The notes: generated from the letters alone by a model not told the origin. Counted from the stretch's first letter, positions 23,569 through 33,056 are shown. The stretch: 41,409 bases of DNA from an uncultured Bacteroidales bacterium (GCA_900318465.1 ONKQ01000024.1:1-41409); one strand, 5' to 3'. Made by a program: numbers and translations.

Positions 23569-23607
23569 AATCCCGAACCGCTAACCAACGATTCGGGATT
23601 TGTTTTT
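23569..23607 (+). terminator. Terminator after the ligase-ACP-GNAT unit
   Basis: AATCCCGAA (23569-23577) pairs perfectly with TTCGGGATT (23592-23600), followed by TGTTTTT. It converges on the stop codon of the DUF1905 gene. Confidence 0.88.
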
Positions 23608-23860
23608 ATGCTCGTCCACAAAAAGTAACATGAACCATGTCGCCAAAACTTTTGCCGATTTGCTTGCGGATGCCTTTTCTCAGCCCGATGATGAAGCAAG
23701 GTGTTCCCATTTTTACGATTTGACCATCGTAGGGCACACCGTTAAAAATGGCGTGAACCAGTAAACGACCTTTGCCAAACAATGCCTTAATGTCGAAAGG
23801 CACTTCAATATATGCGGCATCCATACCTTCGTTTTGCAAGATGACGGCATCAAATTCCAA
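23606..23860 (-). CDS. DUF1905 domain protein
   Basis: The protein has 84 residues and is wholly a DUF1905 domain: AAYIEVPFDIKALFGKGRLLVHAIFNGVPYDGQIVKMGTPCFIIGLRKGIRKQIGKSFGDMVHVTF. The family is a small beta barrel of unknown function, often fused to or near YdeI-like domains. It stands alone here, with a long AT-rich leader shared with the 3' side of the helicase gene. No clear TAnnTTTG box is seen. Confidence 0.85.
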   Translation of the reverse strand: MEFDAVILQNEGMDAAYIEVPFDIKALFGKGRLLVHAIFNGVPYDGQIVKMGTPCFIIGLRKGIRKQIGKSFGDMVHVTFCGRA

Positions 23861-23943
23861 AGATTCAGTTATGTTTCAAACTTCTTTCGATGCAAAAAAA
23901 ATAGTGAAAAACGGAAAATCCAAGAGAAGAGTGATTTCAGAGC

Positions 23944-26064
23944 TTAATTGTCGATGGATTCGGATTCTTGCCCGATGAGTTTCAACACAACATCCAATAT
24001 TTCAGCACCGTATCGAGCCACATTCTTTGTTCCCATGCCTTTTACATCTTTGAGTTCCTTCAAAGTGACAGGTTGGGCTTTCGCAATGGCTTTGAGTGTC
24101 TTGTTGTGAGCGATGGTATAAGCAGGCACTTCCAACTCTTTGGCCTTTTGCAAACGCCAAGCAGACAAAGCGGTGTAAAGTGGGTTCTTGTCCATCGTGT
24201 CGTCTTTAATGTCCACTTTTTTCTTCTCACCCTTTTCAACCTCAAGCACCTTCACCGACTTGGTTTTTTGGTATTCGCGCACACTGAAACCATCTTTGCA
24301 AGCCTCCAAGCAGCTGCTTTTCAGAAAAACGGTTTCCTTGACTTGCTGCAAAGCCTCCGTAAGTTGCTCGTTCACAGCTTGGTTATCGGTCTTGAAAGGC
24401 AAATTGAACAAGCCAGCAACAATATCTTTCAGGTGTTCGTCGAAGTAAGCCACCCCTCTCTTGAGACGTTCCTGCAAAACGGGATTCTGCTCGCAAGAAG
24501 GTGATTCGGCATGAAGTTTCCGTATTTGGCTTTCAAACTTGATGCCGACTTGGCACAACTCTTCATGGATGCGGTTGCGACGCTGTGAAAGGTCTTGAAT
24601 CATAGTGCTTTCAAAGAGCGTATCATTGCCATAAATCACCTTCACCAACTTCACGAAATCGTTGTAAACACCCGTGAAATCAACAAGTTCGAGCATGGTC
24701 TCCAATTCGTATTCGTGGCGCAACTGGTCGACCTTTTCCTGCGAAGGCTCCTTATCGGGAATTTGCTCGACAAAACGGTTCACCGAATAATCGTTGACCA
24801 ATGCCTCCGAGCCGATACGGGTTTTCAGCACCAAACCCTCCAAAGAAGTGCAACGGCTCAAGGCAACATAAACCTGCCCGTGGGCAAAGGCTTGTCCCGC
24901 ATCGACAATGACTTTGTCGAAAGTAAGACCCTGACTCTTGTGAATGGTGACAGCCCAAGCCAATCGCAGCGGCATTTGCGTAAAACTGCCGATTTCGTTT
25001 TCCTTGATTTCGTTGTTGTCTGGATTGATGGCGTATTCCATGTTCTGCCACTTGAGCGGTTCCACGGTGATATGCTCATTGCCACAAAGCACCGAAAGCG
25101 TCTTTTCCTCTTCATCGTAACCAATCAGTCGCCCGATTTTGCCGTTGTAGAAAGCCTTTTCTGGACTTGGGTCGTTTTTTACAAACATCACCTGCGCCCC
25201 GATTTTCAGTGTCAGTTCCTCCTTGGTTGGATAAGTGTTTTCCGGAAAAACGCCACGAATTACCGCATTGAAAATCAGTGGCTTTTCCTTGATAGCTTCA
25301 AGTTTGGATTCATTGATTCTATCGGCTTGGTAATTGTGGGTGGTCAAGGTGACGTAGCCTTCACTATCATTTGGCCTGAAATTGGGTAAAAAACGCTGGT
25401 TCAAGATGTTAAGGCAATCCCTATCCATGCGATTGTCGCGCACTTTGTTCAATAAAGTGATAAAGTCATCGTCATGCTGACGATAGATGTGCTCCAATTC
25501 AACACAGACGTATGGCACCTGCTTTAACACTTGACTACCAAAGAAATAAGGCGTGTCATAATAAGGTGACAGAATTTCCCATTCTTCCTGTTTGGCGACA
25601 GGAGCAAGCTGATGCACATCGCCAATCATGAGGAGTTGAAGTCCACCGAAAGGCTTCTGCGAGCGACGCACACGACGTAACACAGCATCGACAGCATCCA
25701 AAACATCGGCGCGCACCATACTGATTTCGTCAATGATGAGCAGGTCGAGGCTGCGCATAAGGTTGAGTTTGCGTTTCTTCATCTTATGGAGTTGCGCCGT
25801 GATGGTGTTGGTACCAGGAGGCAATGGTCCAAAAGGCAGTTGGAAAAACGAATGGATGGTTTGTCCGCCCGCATTCAGAGCAGCCACACCCGTTGGTGCA
25901 ACCACTGCCATGCGCTTGTAAGTCTTCAGCGGCAAGTTTTTCAGAAAAGTGGTCTTGCCTGTACCCGCTTTTCCAGTAAGGAAAATGTGCGAGTCGGTGT
26001 AAAGTACCAGTTCCTCAACAAATTCAAGTTTTTGATTGACAAAAGTTTGCTGCGCCATCATCAT
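23944..26064 (-). CDS. PIF1/RecD-like helicase with HRDC domain
   Basis: The protein has 706 residues. The N-terminal superfamily 1 helicase region has Walker A GKAGTGKTT (31-39), motif Ia VVAPTGVAALNAGG, motif II LLIIDEISMV and the UvrD_C_2-like motif AWAVTIHKSQGLTFDKVIVDAG with YVALSRCTSLEGLVL. The C-terminal about 65 residues form an HRDC domain (LYTALSAWRLQKAKELEVPAYTIAHNKTLKAIA, then LKDVKGMGTKNVARYGAEIL). Such proteins unwind DNA during replication or repair; HRDC probably adds structure-specific binding. The start is one of three adjacent ATGs (26064, 26061, 26058), 13 bases after the bcp stop, so the two genes share an operon. Confidence 0.9.
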   Translation of the reverse strand: MMMAQQTFVNQKLEFVEELVLYTDSHIFLTGKAGTGKTTFLKNLPLKTYKRMAVVAPTGVAALNAGGQTIHSFFQLPFGPLPPGTNTITAQLHKMKKRKLNLMRSLDLLIIDEISMVRADVLDAVDAVLRRVRRSQKPFGGLQLLMIGDVHQLAPVAKQEEWEILSPYYDTPYFFGSQVLKQVPYVCVELEHIYRQHDDDFITLLNKVRDNRMDRDCLNILNQRFLPNFRPNDSEGYVTLTTHNYQADRINESKLEAIKEKPLIFNAVIRGVFPENTYPTKEELTLKIGAQVMFVKNDPSPEKAFYNGKIGRLIGYDEEEKTLSVLCGNEHITVEPLKWQNMEYAINPDNNEIKENEIGSFTQMPLRLAWAVTIHKSQGLTFDKVIVDAGQAFAHGQVYVALSRCTSLEGLVLKTRIGSEALVNDYSVNRFVEQIPDKEPSQEKVDQLRHEYELETMLELVDFTGVYNDFVKLVKVIYGNDTLFESTMIQDLSQRRNRIHEELCQVGIKFESQIRKLHAESPSCEQNPVLQERLKRGVAYFDEHLKDIVAGLFNLPFKTDNQAVNEQLTEALQQVKETVFLKSSCLEACKDGFSVREYQKTKSVKVLEVEKGEKKKVDIKDDTMDKNPLYTALSAWRLQKAKELEVPAYTIAHNKTLKAIAKAQPVTLKELKDVKGMGTKNVARYGAEILDVVLKLIGQESESIDN

Positions 26065-26077
26065 GCTTTCAACTGAA

Positions 26078-26521
26078 TTACAAAATCTGTGCTGTGTGGT
26101 TCTTGGTATCCACCTTTCCGATGGTGTCGATGATGGTGCCCGTTTCATCTATGACATAAGTGGTGCGCAGCGTGCCTTCTGTGACCTTGCCATACATCTT
26201 CTTTTCACCCCAAGCCTCGTAAGCTTTCAGAATGGTCAAATCGGTATCAGCGATAAGATGGAAAGGCAGGTTGTATTTGGCGATGAACCGTTGGTGCGAT
26301 GCAGCACTGTCGCGACTGACACCAATGACATTGTAGCCAAAGGAGAGGAAACGCTCGTAATTGTCACGCAAATCACATGCTTCGGCAGTGCAACCTGGGG
26401 TACTGTCTTTTGGATAAAAATAAAGTACAAGTTTCTTACCAGCGAAATCGCTGAGTTTTACGAGATTTCCATTCTCATCATGCCCTTCAAAATAAGGGGC
26501 TTTAGTTCCTTTTTGCAGCAT
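26078..26521 (-). CDS. bcp: Thioredoxin-dependent peroxiredoxin (Bcp/PrxQ)
   Basis: The protein has 147 residues. Peroxidatic Cys44 and resolving Cys49 sit in YFYPKDSTPGCTAEACDLRD, the PrxQ pattern with a C-x4-C pair. DSAASHQRFIAKYNLPFHLIADTD and TYVIDETGTII are also conserved. It reduces hydrogen peroxide and organic hydroperoxides with thioredoxin in the cytoplasm. It is the first gene of an operon with the PIF1-like helicase, and a TATATTTG box at 26570-26577 is upstream. Confidence 0.95.
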   Translation of the reverse strand: MLQKGTKAPYFEGHDENGNLVKLSDFAGKKLVLYFYPKDSTPGCTAEACDLRDNYERFLSFGYNVIGVSRDSAASHQRFIAKYNLPFHLIADTDLTILKAYEAWGEKKMYGKVTEGTLRTTYVIDETGTIIDTIGKVDTKNHTAQIL

Positions 26522-26569
26522 AGTTTGTTAGTTTGATGTTTTTCACTACTTTAATCAATTATTGCCATG

Positions 26570-26577
26570 CAAATATA
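26570..26577 (-). promoter_or_regulatory. -7 box of the bcp-helicase operon
   Basis: The minus strand reads TATATTTG, fitting TAnnTTTG, about 48 bases before the bcp ATG. Confidence 0.45.
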
Positions 26578-26639
26578 AAGGCTTTTACCGAACCTACATT
26601 CTTCTTTTACCATTTTTTCGACTATATTTGAAAAAAATT

Positions 26640-26670
26640 ATTGCGGATTGAAAAATAAGTCGTACCTTTG
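26640..26670 (+). promoter_or_regulatory. Promoter of the Wza-Wzc-Wzb operon
   Basis: ATTG (26640-26643), 19 bases, then TACCTTTG (26663-26670): an almost ideal Bacteroidetes promoter, leaving a leader of about 50 nt. Confidence 0.7.
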
Positions 26671-26725
26671 AACCGAAAATGCAGAATTTAAACAACCGCA
26701 ACTTGTTGAACTAAAGAGATTTATT

Positions 26726-27634
26726 ATGTCAACCTACAGAATAACAAACCAAACCATTATGAACGATAATAATCATGACAAGGTCCCTCCGACCCCAAAA
26801 AACTTCATCTTGAAAAGAAACAGCTTTTTCATTTTATCATTAATGCTTCTGTTTTCATCTTGCGATGTATCCAAGCGGATTACCTATTTCCAAGATATTC
26901 AAGACCATCAAATAGTTACAGGCACAGAAGAACAACCTACGCCAGAAATCCGCCTGCGCCCTGAAGACAAGATTTCCATTATCGTCAACAGTAAGGTGCC
27001 TGAACTGACTACCCTTTTCAACTTACCTTACACTGCACGAACATTAGGTTCGGAACTCCAAACTAATACTGTCCATGGTGCTTCTGGCTATATCATCAAG
27101 GCCGATGGCACCATTGACTTCCCTGTTTTGGGATTAGTAGAAGCTGCTGGAAAAACTCGCGACGAATTGGCATTCCATATCAAGTCCGAATTGATTAATC
27201 GCAATTTGGTCAACGATCCGGTGGTGACAGTTGAGTTTATCAACCTCCAGTTTTCTGTGATGGGCGAGGTAAGATCACCAGGGTCTTACAGAATAAACCG
27301 TGACCATATTACGCTCTTGGATGCCCTTTCAATGGCGGGCGATTTGAGTATTGACGGTAAACGCGACAACGTGCTTGTGCTGCGTCCTGATTCTAATGGT
27401 AACCTCATGGCTTACACTGTTGATATGCGCTCTTTCGAGGCTGTACAACACTCCCCTGCTTACTACATTCATCAAAATGATTATATTTACGTTGAGCCAA
27501 ACAAAAAACGAGCCAACCAATCAACTGTCAATGCTAATACGGTTCAATCCGCTTCCTTCTGGATTTCTGTTGTCTCGTTACTCGCATCCGTGGCCACAAC
27601 AGTTTCTGTGCTTATGGTAAGATGGTCGAACTGA
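26726..27634 (+). CDS. Polysaccharide export outer-membrane lipoprotein (Wza-like)
   Basis: The protein has 302 residues. After a polar N-terminal stretch comes a lipoprotein signal (FFILSLMLLFSSC; Cys46 from this start, Cys35 if the ATG at 26759 is used). Then the Poly_export domain (LRPEDKISIIVNSKVPELTTLFNLP.. GYIIKADGTIDFPVLGLVEAAGKTRDEL), an SLBB domain (VMGEVRSPGSYRINRDHITLLDALSMAGDL) and a C-terminal hydrophobic helix (about 277-296). It should form the outer-membrane channel for capsule or exopolysaccharide. It leads a three-gene operon with the Wzc-like kinase and the PHP phosphatase. Start choice is uncertain. Confidence 0.9.
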   Translation: MSTYRITNQTIMNDNNHDKVPPTPKNFILKRNSFFILSLMLLFSSCDVSKRITYFQDIQDHQIVTGTEEQPTPEIRLRPEDKISIIVNSKVPELTTLFNLPYTARTLGSELQTNTVHGASGYIIKADGTIDFPVLGLVEAAGKTRDELAFHIKSELINRNLVNDPVVTVEFINLQFSVMGEVRSPGSYRINRDHITLLDALSMAGDLSIDGKRDNVLVLRPDSNGNLMAYTVDMRSFEAVQHSPAYYIHQNDYIYVEPNKKRANQSTVNANTVQSASFWISVVSLLASVATTVSVLMVRWSN

Positions 27635-27676
27635 TGCTAAATTCCAATAAAATAATCAAGTCAATTATTCAAAATC

Positions 27677-30187
27677 ATGCAAGAAAATAAATCAACTTCG
27701 GCAAATCAGACTGCTCAACAGAATGAACAAACCATCGATTTGAAAGCCATTTTTTATCATTGCTTATCAAGATGGTATTGGTTTCTTATTTCTGTAATTC
27801 TAGCTTTGGTTTTAGCAACTTTATATCTAAAAAAGACAACACCCGTTTATACCCGTTCTGCCAAACTATTGGTGAAATCAGATGAAAAGGGCAGATCAGC
27901 TATCGATGTTAGCGATTTTACGGATATGGGATTATTATCCAATGGTGTAAAAATCAATAACGAATTGCTTACCATTAATTCAATTGACAACATCAAGGAA
28001 GTAGTGCAACGCCTTCACTTGGATTTGAATTATACCATAGATGGGCGTTTCCATCCGGTGTTGCTTTATGACAGAACTCTACCCGTAAACGTGAATTTGA
28101 TAGGTATATCTGAAAATACTACTGCTTCATTCGACATGGATATCAACGATAACAAAGTGACGCTTTCAGAGTTTATTCTTGATAGAGAGAATGTTTCAGG
28201 TCAGGTTACAGTTAAATTGGGTGATACTGTCAACTCACCTATTGGCCTTATTTGTGTGCAACCAACAGATTATTTTGAAAAAGGGAAAGAATACGACCGC
28301 ATTCATGTGAGTCGCTCCAGCATCGAAAGTGCTTCAAGAAGGTATGCCAGCAGGTTAACCATTTCCTTGACAGCTAAAAACGCTGATGTCATGTCCCTTT
28401 CCATTAATGACATCTCCAAAAAAAGAGCTGACGATTTCCTCAACATGCTTATTGCCGTTTACAACGACAACTGGGTAAAGGACAAAAACCAAATTATGAT
28501 AAGCACTTCATTGTTTATTGATGATCGTCTATGTTTAATTGAGCAAGAGTTAGGTAATGTAGATAGCGACATTTCAACTTACAAAAGTGAGAACCTGCTT
28601 CCTGATGTCAATGCAGTTTCTAGGATTTATCTGACTGAAAATTCCGCTACTACCAGCCGCATTCAGGAAATCAACAATCAAATATCTATTGCCCGTTACA
28701 TTAAAAACATGTTGGCCGGTGAAATTGTAAAGGATCAAGTGCTACCCGTAGTTTCGGGAATCAACAATCCTAGTATTGAAAATCAAATCAGTACTTATAA
28801 CTCTACGATGCTCCGCCGTAACAGTTTGGTGGCCAATAGTAGTGAACAAAACCCTTTGGTTCTCGACTTAGATGAGAATCTCTCGGCTTTACGTCAAGCT
28901 ATTATAGCAAGTATAGACAATCAATTGGCGACTTTAAACGAGCAGTTGACCAGCCTCCAAGGTTCAAAATACAAAATCAACAAGCAACTTGCCGCCAATC
29001 CCGGTCAAGCCAAATATCTGCTTTCGGTGGAACGCCAGCAGAAGGTAAAAGAATCCCTTTATCTCTTTCTTCTCCAGAAACGTGAGGAGAATCAATTGTC
29101 TCAGGCTTTCACGGCATATAACACAAGGGTCATCGAACAACCAAACGGTCCTATGTTTCCTACCAAGCCAAGGGTATCCATGATCAGATTGATTGCGTTG
29201 ATTATTGGTTTGGCCATCCCTGCTATTATCCTCTTCCTGAAAGAGCAATTGAACACGACGATACGCGGCCGAAAGGATTTGGAAAACCTGTCATTGCCAT
29301 TCGTGGGTGAAATACCTCAGGCTTATAGTCAGGCTAATCAGAAGAAAAAGAAGAAAGATGCCAAGAAGAAGCAAGAAGAACAGAAAGACAAAGAAACCAA
29401 GGAAGGCTTCGCAGGCGGTGTAGTGGTGAAAAAGAGCAGCCGTAATGTCATCAACGAGGCTTTCCGTGTGTTCCGCACCAATTTGGAGTTCATGAGTAGA
29501 GAGGACGCTTCCAATATTTTCATGTTCACCTCGTTCAATCCTGGTTCGGGCAAGTCATTTATCGCTATCAATTCAGCCATTGCTTTATCTATAAAGGAAA
29601 AGAAAGTTTTGGTTATCGACGGTGACTTGCGCCACGCCTCTTTGTCGGCCTTTATTTTCTCACCAAAGAAAGGTATTACCAACTACCTTGCCCGTCAGGA
29701 GGAAGACATAAATCAACTCATTATTCGTAGTAATGAATATCCTACACTGAGTTATCTGCCTGTAGGTACCATACCTCCCAATCCTACTGAATTGCTTGAG
29801 GATGCACGATTCGGTGAACTGATTGAACGTTTTGGCAAGGAATACGATTATGTGCTCATCGACTGTCCTCCTATCGATATTGTGGCTGACCCGCAGATTA
29901 TCAACAAGTACGTGGACCGCACCATCTTCGTGGTTCGTGCAGGCCTGCTGGAACGCAATATGCTTCCCGAACTCGAGAACATTTACCAGCAAAACAAGTA
30001 CAAGAACATGTGCTTGGTTCTTAACGGGACCACTGGCAACGATGGAAGCTATGGTTATGGTTATCGTTACGGCTACCGCTATGGTTATCGTTATGGCTAT
30101 GGTTACAAATACGGAGGCAAATACGGCTACCACAGTGCATACGGCGAAAACGGCAAAGCCGGGTATTATCACGATGATGAGGAATAA
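27677..30187 (+). CDS. Wzc-like polysaccharide co-polymerase with BY-kinase domain
   Basis: The protein has 836 residues. A Wzz domain starts with TM1 (about 33-52) and ends with TM2 (about 504-522); the periplasmic part between them is rich in coiled coil. A lysine/glutamate-rich linker (about 554-575) leads to the BY-kinase: Walker A GSGKS (623-627), Walker A' VIDGD (646-650) and Walker B VLIDCPP (726-732). The C-terminal tail (about 792-828) has more than ten tyrosines in YG/YR/YK repeats, the autophosphorylation cluster. Cycles of phosphorylation by this kinase and removal by the PHP phosphatase next door control chain length and export of capsule polymer in known systems. No glycosyltransferase or flippase gene is adjacent. 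Confidence 0.93.
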   Translation: MQENKSTSANQTAQQNEQTIDLKAIFYHCLSRWYWFLISVILALVLATLYLKKTTPVYTRSAKLLVKSDEKGRSAIDVSDFTDMGLLSNGVKINNELLTINSIDNIKEVVQRLHLDLNYTIDGRFHPVLLYDRTLPVNVNLIGISENTTASFDMDINDNKVTLSEFILDRENVSGQVTVKLGDTVNSPIGLICVQPTDYFEKGKEYDRIHVSRSSIESASRRYASRLTISLTAKNADVMSLSINDISKKRADDFLNMLIAVYNDNWVKDKNQIMISTSLFIDDRLCLIEQELGNVDSDISTYKSENLLPDVNAVSRIYLTENSATTSRIQEINNQISIARYIKNMLAGEIVKDQVLPVVSGINNPSIENQISTYNSTMLRRNSLVANSSEQNPLVLDLDENLSALRQAIIASIDNQLATLNEQLTSLQGSKYKINKQLAANPGQAKYLLSVERQQKVKESLYLFLLQKREENQLSQAFTAYNTRVIEQPNGPMFPTKPRVSMIRLIALIIGLAIPAIILFLKEQLNTTIRGRKDLENLSLPFVGEIPQAYSQANQKKKKKDAKKKQEEQKDKETKEGFAGGVVVKKSSRNVINEAFRVFRTNLEFMSREDASNIFMFTSFNPGSGKSFIAINSAIALSIKEKKVLVIDGDLRHASLSAFIFSPKKGITNYLARQEEDINQLIIRSNEYPTLSYLPVGTIPPNPTELLEDARFGELIERFGKEYDYVLIDCPPIDIVADPQIINKYVDRTIFVVRAGLLERNMLPELENIYQQNKYKNMCLVLNGTTGNDGSYGYGYRYGYRYGYRYGYGYKYGGKYGYHSAYGENGKAGYYHDDEE

Positions 30188-30208
30188 CTTTTTGGAAACC
30201 ATCTCGTT

Positions 30209-30895
30209 ATGCTTTTTCCTAAAATCTCATCTTTACTTACCAGCTTCACAGACCATCACTCCCATATTTTGCCTGGAGTAGATGATGGCGTGAAGAAAAT
30301 GGAAGTTTCGTTGCAGGTTCTGGAACGCTATGAGCAACTTGGCATTAAGGAAGTATGGTGTACTCCTCACGTCATGGAGGATATCCCTAATACAACAGAA
30401 GGACTGAGAGCACGATTTTCTGAGCTTTGCGAGGCATATCAAGGACCAATCAAGTTGCATCTTGCGGCAGAATATATGATGGATGCACTCTTTGAGGAAC
30501 GATTAGAGCATGACGATTTGTTGACATTAGGTCCAGATGGCAACCGGATTTTGGTGGAAACCTCATATTTCACTCCCCCGATGGATATGGATAGGATTTT
30601 TCATCGCATCAAGCAAAAGGGGATTTTTCCTGTGTTGGCCCATCCCGAACGTTATGTATATATGCACAAGGAGCGATATACTGAATTAAAAGACGACGGC
30701 ATCCTCTTCCAGTTGAACCTCTCTTCTCTCGCAGGAGCCTATGGACCTGAAGCCAAAGACAAAGCTCAATGGCTCCTAAAGAAAGGCTATTACAATCTTG
30801 CTGGCTCCGACCTTCATTCTTTACGCAACATTGATTATTGGTCAACGCGGGCACCACGTGGCCTGAAACAGTTGCTTCAGGATGAGTCAAATTAA
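30209..30895 (+). CDS. CpsB/CapC-type PHP tyrosine-protein phosphatase
   Basis: The protein has 228 residues. It has PHP metal-site motifs: DHHSHILPGVDDG near the N-terminus, CTPHVMED, HPERY and GSDLHS. These ligate the divalent metal cluster of CpsB/YwqE phosphatases that dephosphorylate the tyrosine tail of the cognate BY-kinase. It follows the kinase by 21 bases and completes the export and phosphorylation trio. The 3' end is 15 bases from the converging P-type ATPase gene, with no terminator visible between them. Confidence 0.93.
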   Translation: MLFPKISSLLTSFTDHHSHILPGVDDGVKKMEVSLQVLERYEQLGIKEVWCTPHVMEDIPNTTEGLRARFSELCEAYQGPIKLHLAAEYMMDALFEERLEHDDLLTLGPDGNRILVETSYFTPPMDMDRIFHRIKQKGIFPVLAHPERYVYMHKERYTELKDDGILFQLNLSSLAGAYGPEAKDKAQWLLKKGYYNLAGSDLHSLRNIDYWSTRAPRGLKQLLQDESN

Positions 30896-30910
30896 GGATT
30901 TGCGCCTAAA

Positions 30911-32887
30911 CTAATTTCTCAACGCACGCATAGCGTTCAAAACGGCTAACACCGTGACTCCCACGTCGGCAAAGACGGCCATCCACATGGTGGCAATGCC
31001 GAAAGTGGCCAAGACCAATACCACGACTTTCACGCCTATTGCAAACCAAACATTTTGCTTTGCAATGCGCAATGTTCTTCGGGCAATCTTGATGGCAAGG
31101 GCAACCTTTGAGGGTTTGTCGTCCATCAGCACTACGTCGGCGGCTTCGATGGCGGCATCGCTGCCAAGTCCGCCCATCGCGATACCCACGTCGGCACGAG
31201 CCAACACAGGCGCATCATTGATGCCATCGCCAACGAAAGCGAGTTGAGAGTTTAGAGTTGAGGGCTGAGAGTTGAGCAATTCATCTATATAACTCACTTT
31301 GTCAGCGGGCAGCAACTCGGCATGATATTCACTCAAGCCCAGTTTTTGTGCTACGTCCTCGCCCACTTCCTTACGGTCGCCTGTGAGCATCACAGTGCGA
31401 GTCACGCCAAGGGATTTCAGTTCAGCAATGGCCTCGGCACTGTCGTCTTTCACCTTGTCATTAATGACGATATGGCCAGCATATTCCCCATCAATGGCGA
31501 CATGAATAATCGTCCCAACATGATGACAGTCATGCCATTTTGCGCCAATAGCATCCATCATCTTCGTGTTGCCCACACACACTGTCCAGTTCTCCACCTT
31601 AGCTCGAATGCCCTGTCCTGCAATTTCTTCCACTTCGCTCAGTTTGCAGCCGTCGGTAGCCTCATCGGGAAAAGCATCACGCAAGGCTGCTCCAATGGGA
31701 TGTGTAGAGTAATGTTCCACATGGGCGGCAAGATGCAGCAAATGTTGCTCGTCGCATTGCTCTGGATGCACTGCCGTAACCGAAAACTGTCCGTGGGTCA
31801 GGGTGCCTGTCTTGTCGAAAACCACTGTGCCAACTTTGGCCAACACGTCCATGTAATTGGAACCTTTCACGAGAATGCCTTTGCGGGACGCGCCACCGAT
31901 GCCACCAAAGAACGTGAGCGGCACACTGATGACCAAGGCACAAGGACACGACACCACAAGGAACATCAAGGCACGATAAAGCCAAGTGGCAAAGGTGCCA
32001 CTGAAATTGCCCGAGAACAAAGGCGGCAGCAATGCCAAAGCGATGGCCGCAAAAACCACAACAGGCGTATAGACACGCGCAAACTTTGAGATGAAAGTCT
32101 CACTCTTTGACTTGTTTTCTGTGGCATTTTCCACCAAATTGATGATTTTCGACACCGTACTCTCACCGAAACTTTTCGTTGTTCGCACCTTGATGACACC
32201 CGAAAGATTGACACAACCTGAAATGACCTCGTCGCCTTCAGCCACATCGCGGGGCAGACTTTCACCCGTCAAGGCAACAGTGTTCAAAGACGTATTGCCT
32301 TCAATGATGATGCCATCCAACGGCACTTTCTCGCCGGGACGGACGAGGATGATTTCTCCCACTTCCACCGCTTCGGGACAGACGTTTTCGATCCGACCAT
32401 TACGCTCCACATTGGCCACATCGGGGCGAATGTCCATCAGATGGGCGATACTCTCGCGACTTTTGCCTTCGGCGTAACCTTCAAAGAGCTCACCTATTTG
32501 GAAAAACAGCATGACGAAGACCGCCTCGGGGAACTGGGTTTCGGCACCTGGCAAGAAACCAATGCAAAGTGCTCCAATGGTGGCAATCGACATGAGGAAA
32601 TGTTCGTTGAAAGCCTTGCCATGAGCCAATCCCTCGGCAGCTTCCTTCAATGTGTCGAAGCCGACGAGCAGGTAAGGAATCAAATAAATGATGAGTAGCT
32701 GCCAAGTGGTTAAGTTGCAGCGTTTTTCGATGACGACCGCCGCGATGAGCAATACCACCGTGACGGCAAGTTTGATGATTTGTGGCTTTAAACCACCTTC
32801 ATGATGATGGTGATGATGCTCTCCACAACCTTCGTGTTCATGATGATGCTCTCCTGAGCAGCATTCGCGTTCGTGATGATGTGACAT
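30911..32887 (-). CDS. Heavy-metal P1B-type ATPase (Zn/Cd/Co type)
   Basis: The protein has 658 residues. Instead of an HMA domain, the N-terminus is a His/Cys/Glu-rich metal-binding tail (SHHHERECCSGEHHHEHEGC, then EHHHHHHEGG). The pump core has the TGES actuator motif, Cys314-Pro-Cys316 in the membrane helix (VSCPCALVIS), the phosphorylation site DKTGTLT (Asp358), an HP motif (STHPIGAAL) and GDGINDAP. CPC with a histidine-rich tail suggests efflux of zinc, cadmium or cobalt from the cytoplasm. Just before GDGINDAP the peptide NSQPSTLNSQL comes from a word-repeat sequence (31241-31277) that looks inserted. The upstream box is only CATTTTTG, so induction by a metal regulator is likely. Confidence 0.93.
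   Translation of the reverse strand: MSHHHERECCSGEHHHEHEGCGEHHHHHHEGGLKPQIIKLAVTVVLLIAAVVIEKRCNLTTWQLLIIYLIPYLLVGFDTLKEAAEGLAHGKAFNEHFLMSIATIGALCIGFLPGAETQFPEAVFVMLFFQIGELFEGYAEGKSRESIAHLMDIRPDVANVERNGRIENVCPEAVEVGEIILVRPGEKVPLDGIIIEGNTSLNTVALTGESLPRDVAEGDEVISGCVNLSGVIKVRTTKSFGESTVSKIINLVENATENKSKSETFISKFARVYTPVVVFAAIALALLPPLFSGNFSGTFATWLYRALMFLVVSCPCALVISVPLTFFGGIGGASRKGILVKGSNYMDVLAKVGTVVFDKTGTLTHGQFSVTAVHPEQCDEQHLLHLAAHVEHYSTHPIGAALRDAFPDEATDGCKLSEVEEIAGQGIRAKVENWTVCVGNTKMMDAIGAKWHDCHHVGTIIHVAIDGEYAGHIVINDKVKDDSAEAIAELKSLGVTRTVMLTGDRKEVGEDVAQKLGLSEYHAELLPADKVSYIDELLNSQPSTLNSQLAFVGDGINDAPVLARADVGIAMGGLGSDAAIEAADVVLMDDKPSKVALAIKIARRTLRIAKQNVWFAIGVKVVVLVLATFGIATMWMAVFADVGVTVLAVLNAMRALRN
31241..31277. 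repeat. Word repeat within the P-type ATPase gene
   Basis: GAGTTGAGAG, TTTAGAGTTGAGGG and CTGAGAGTTGAGC repeat the word GAGTTGAG three times in 37 bases. In the gene it reads LLNSQPSTLNSQL in a loop before the hinge motif. It is in frame and does not break the protein. Confidence 0.6.
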
Positions 32888-33056
32888 ATCTTACAGTTTT
32901 TATTTCCCAGTTGAATTTCGGCTGCAAAAATGCGACAAAAGTTTTGCAACTGAGTTGCAAAGTGAGTTGTCCTCAAAATGATGTTGCAGGGGTTGTGGTT
33001 CATGGAGCGAACAACATAAAATTGAGAAAAAGCGTCCTGCCTGTACAAAAATTTGG

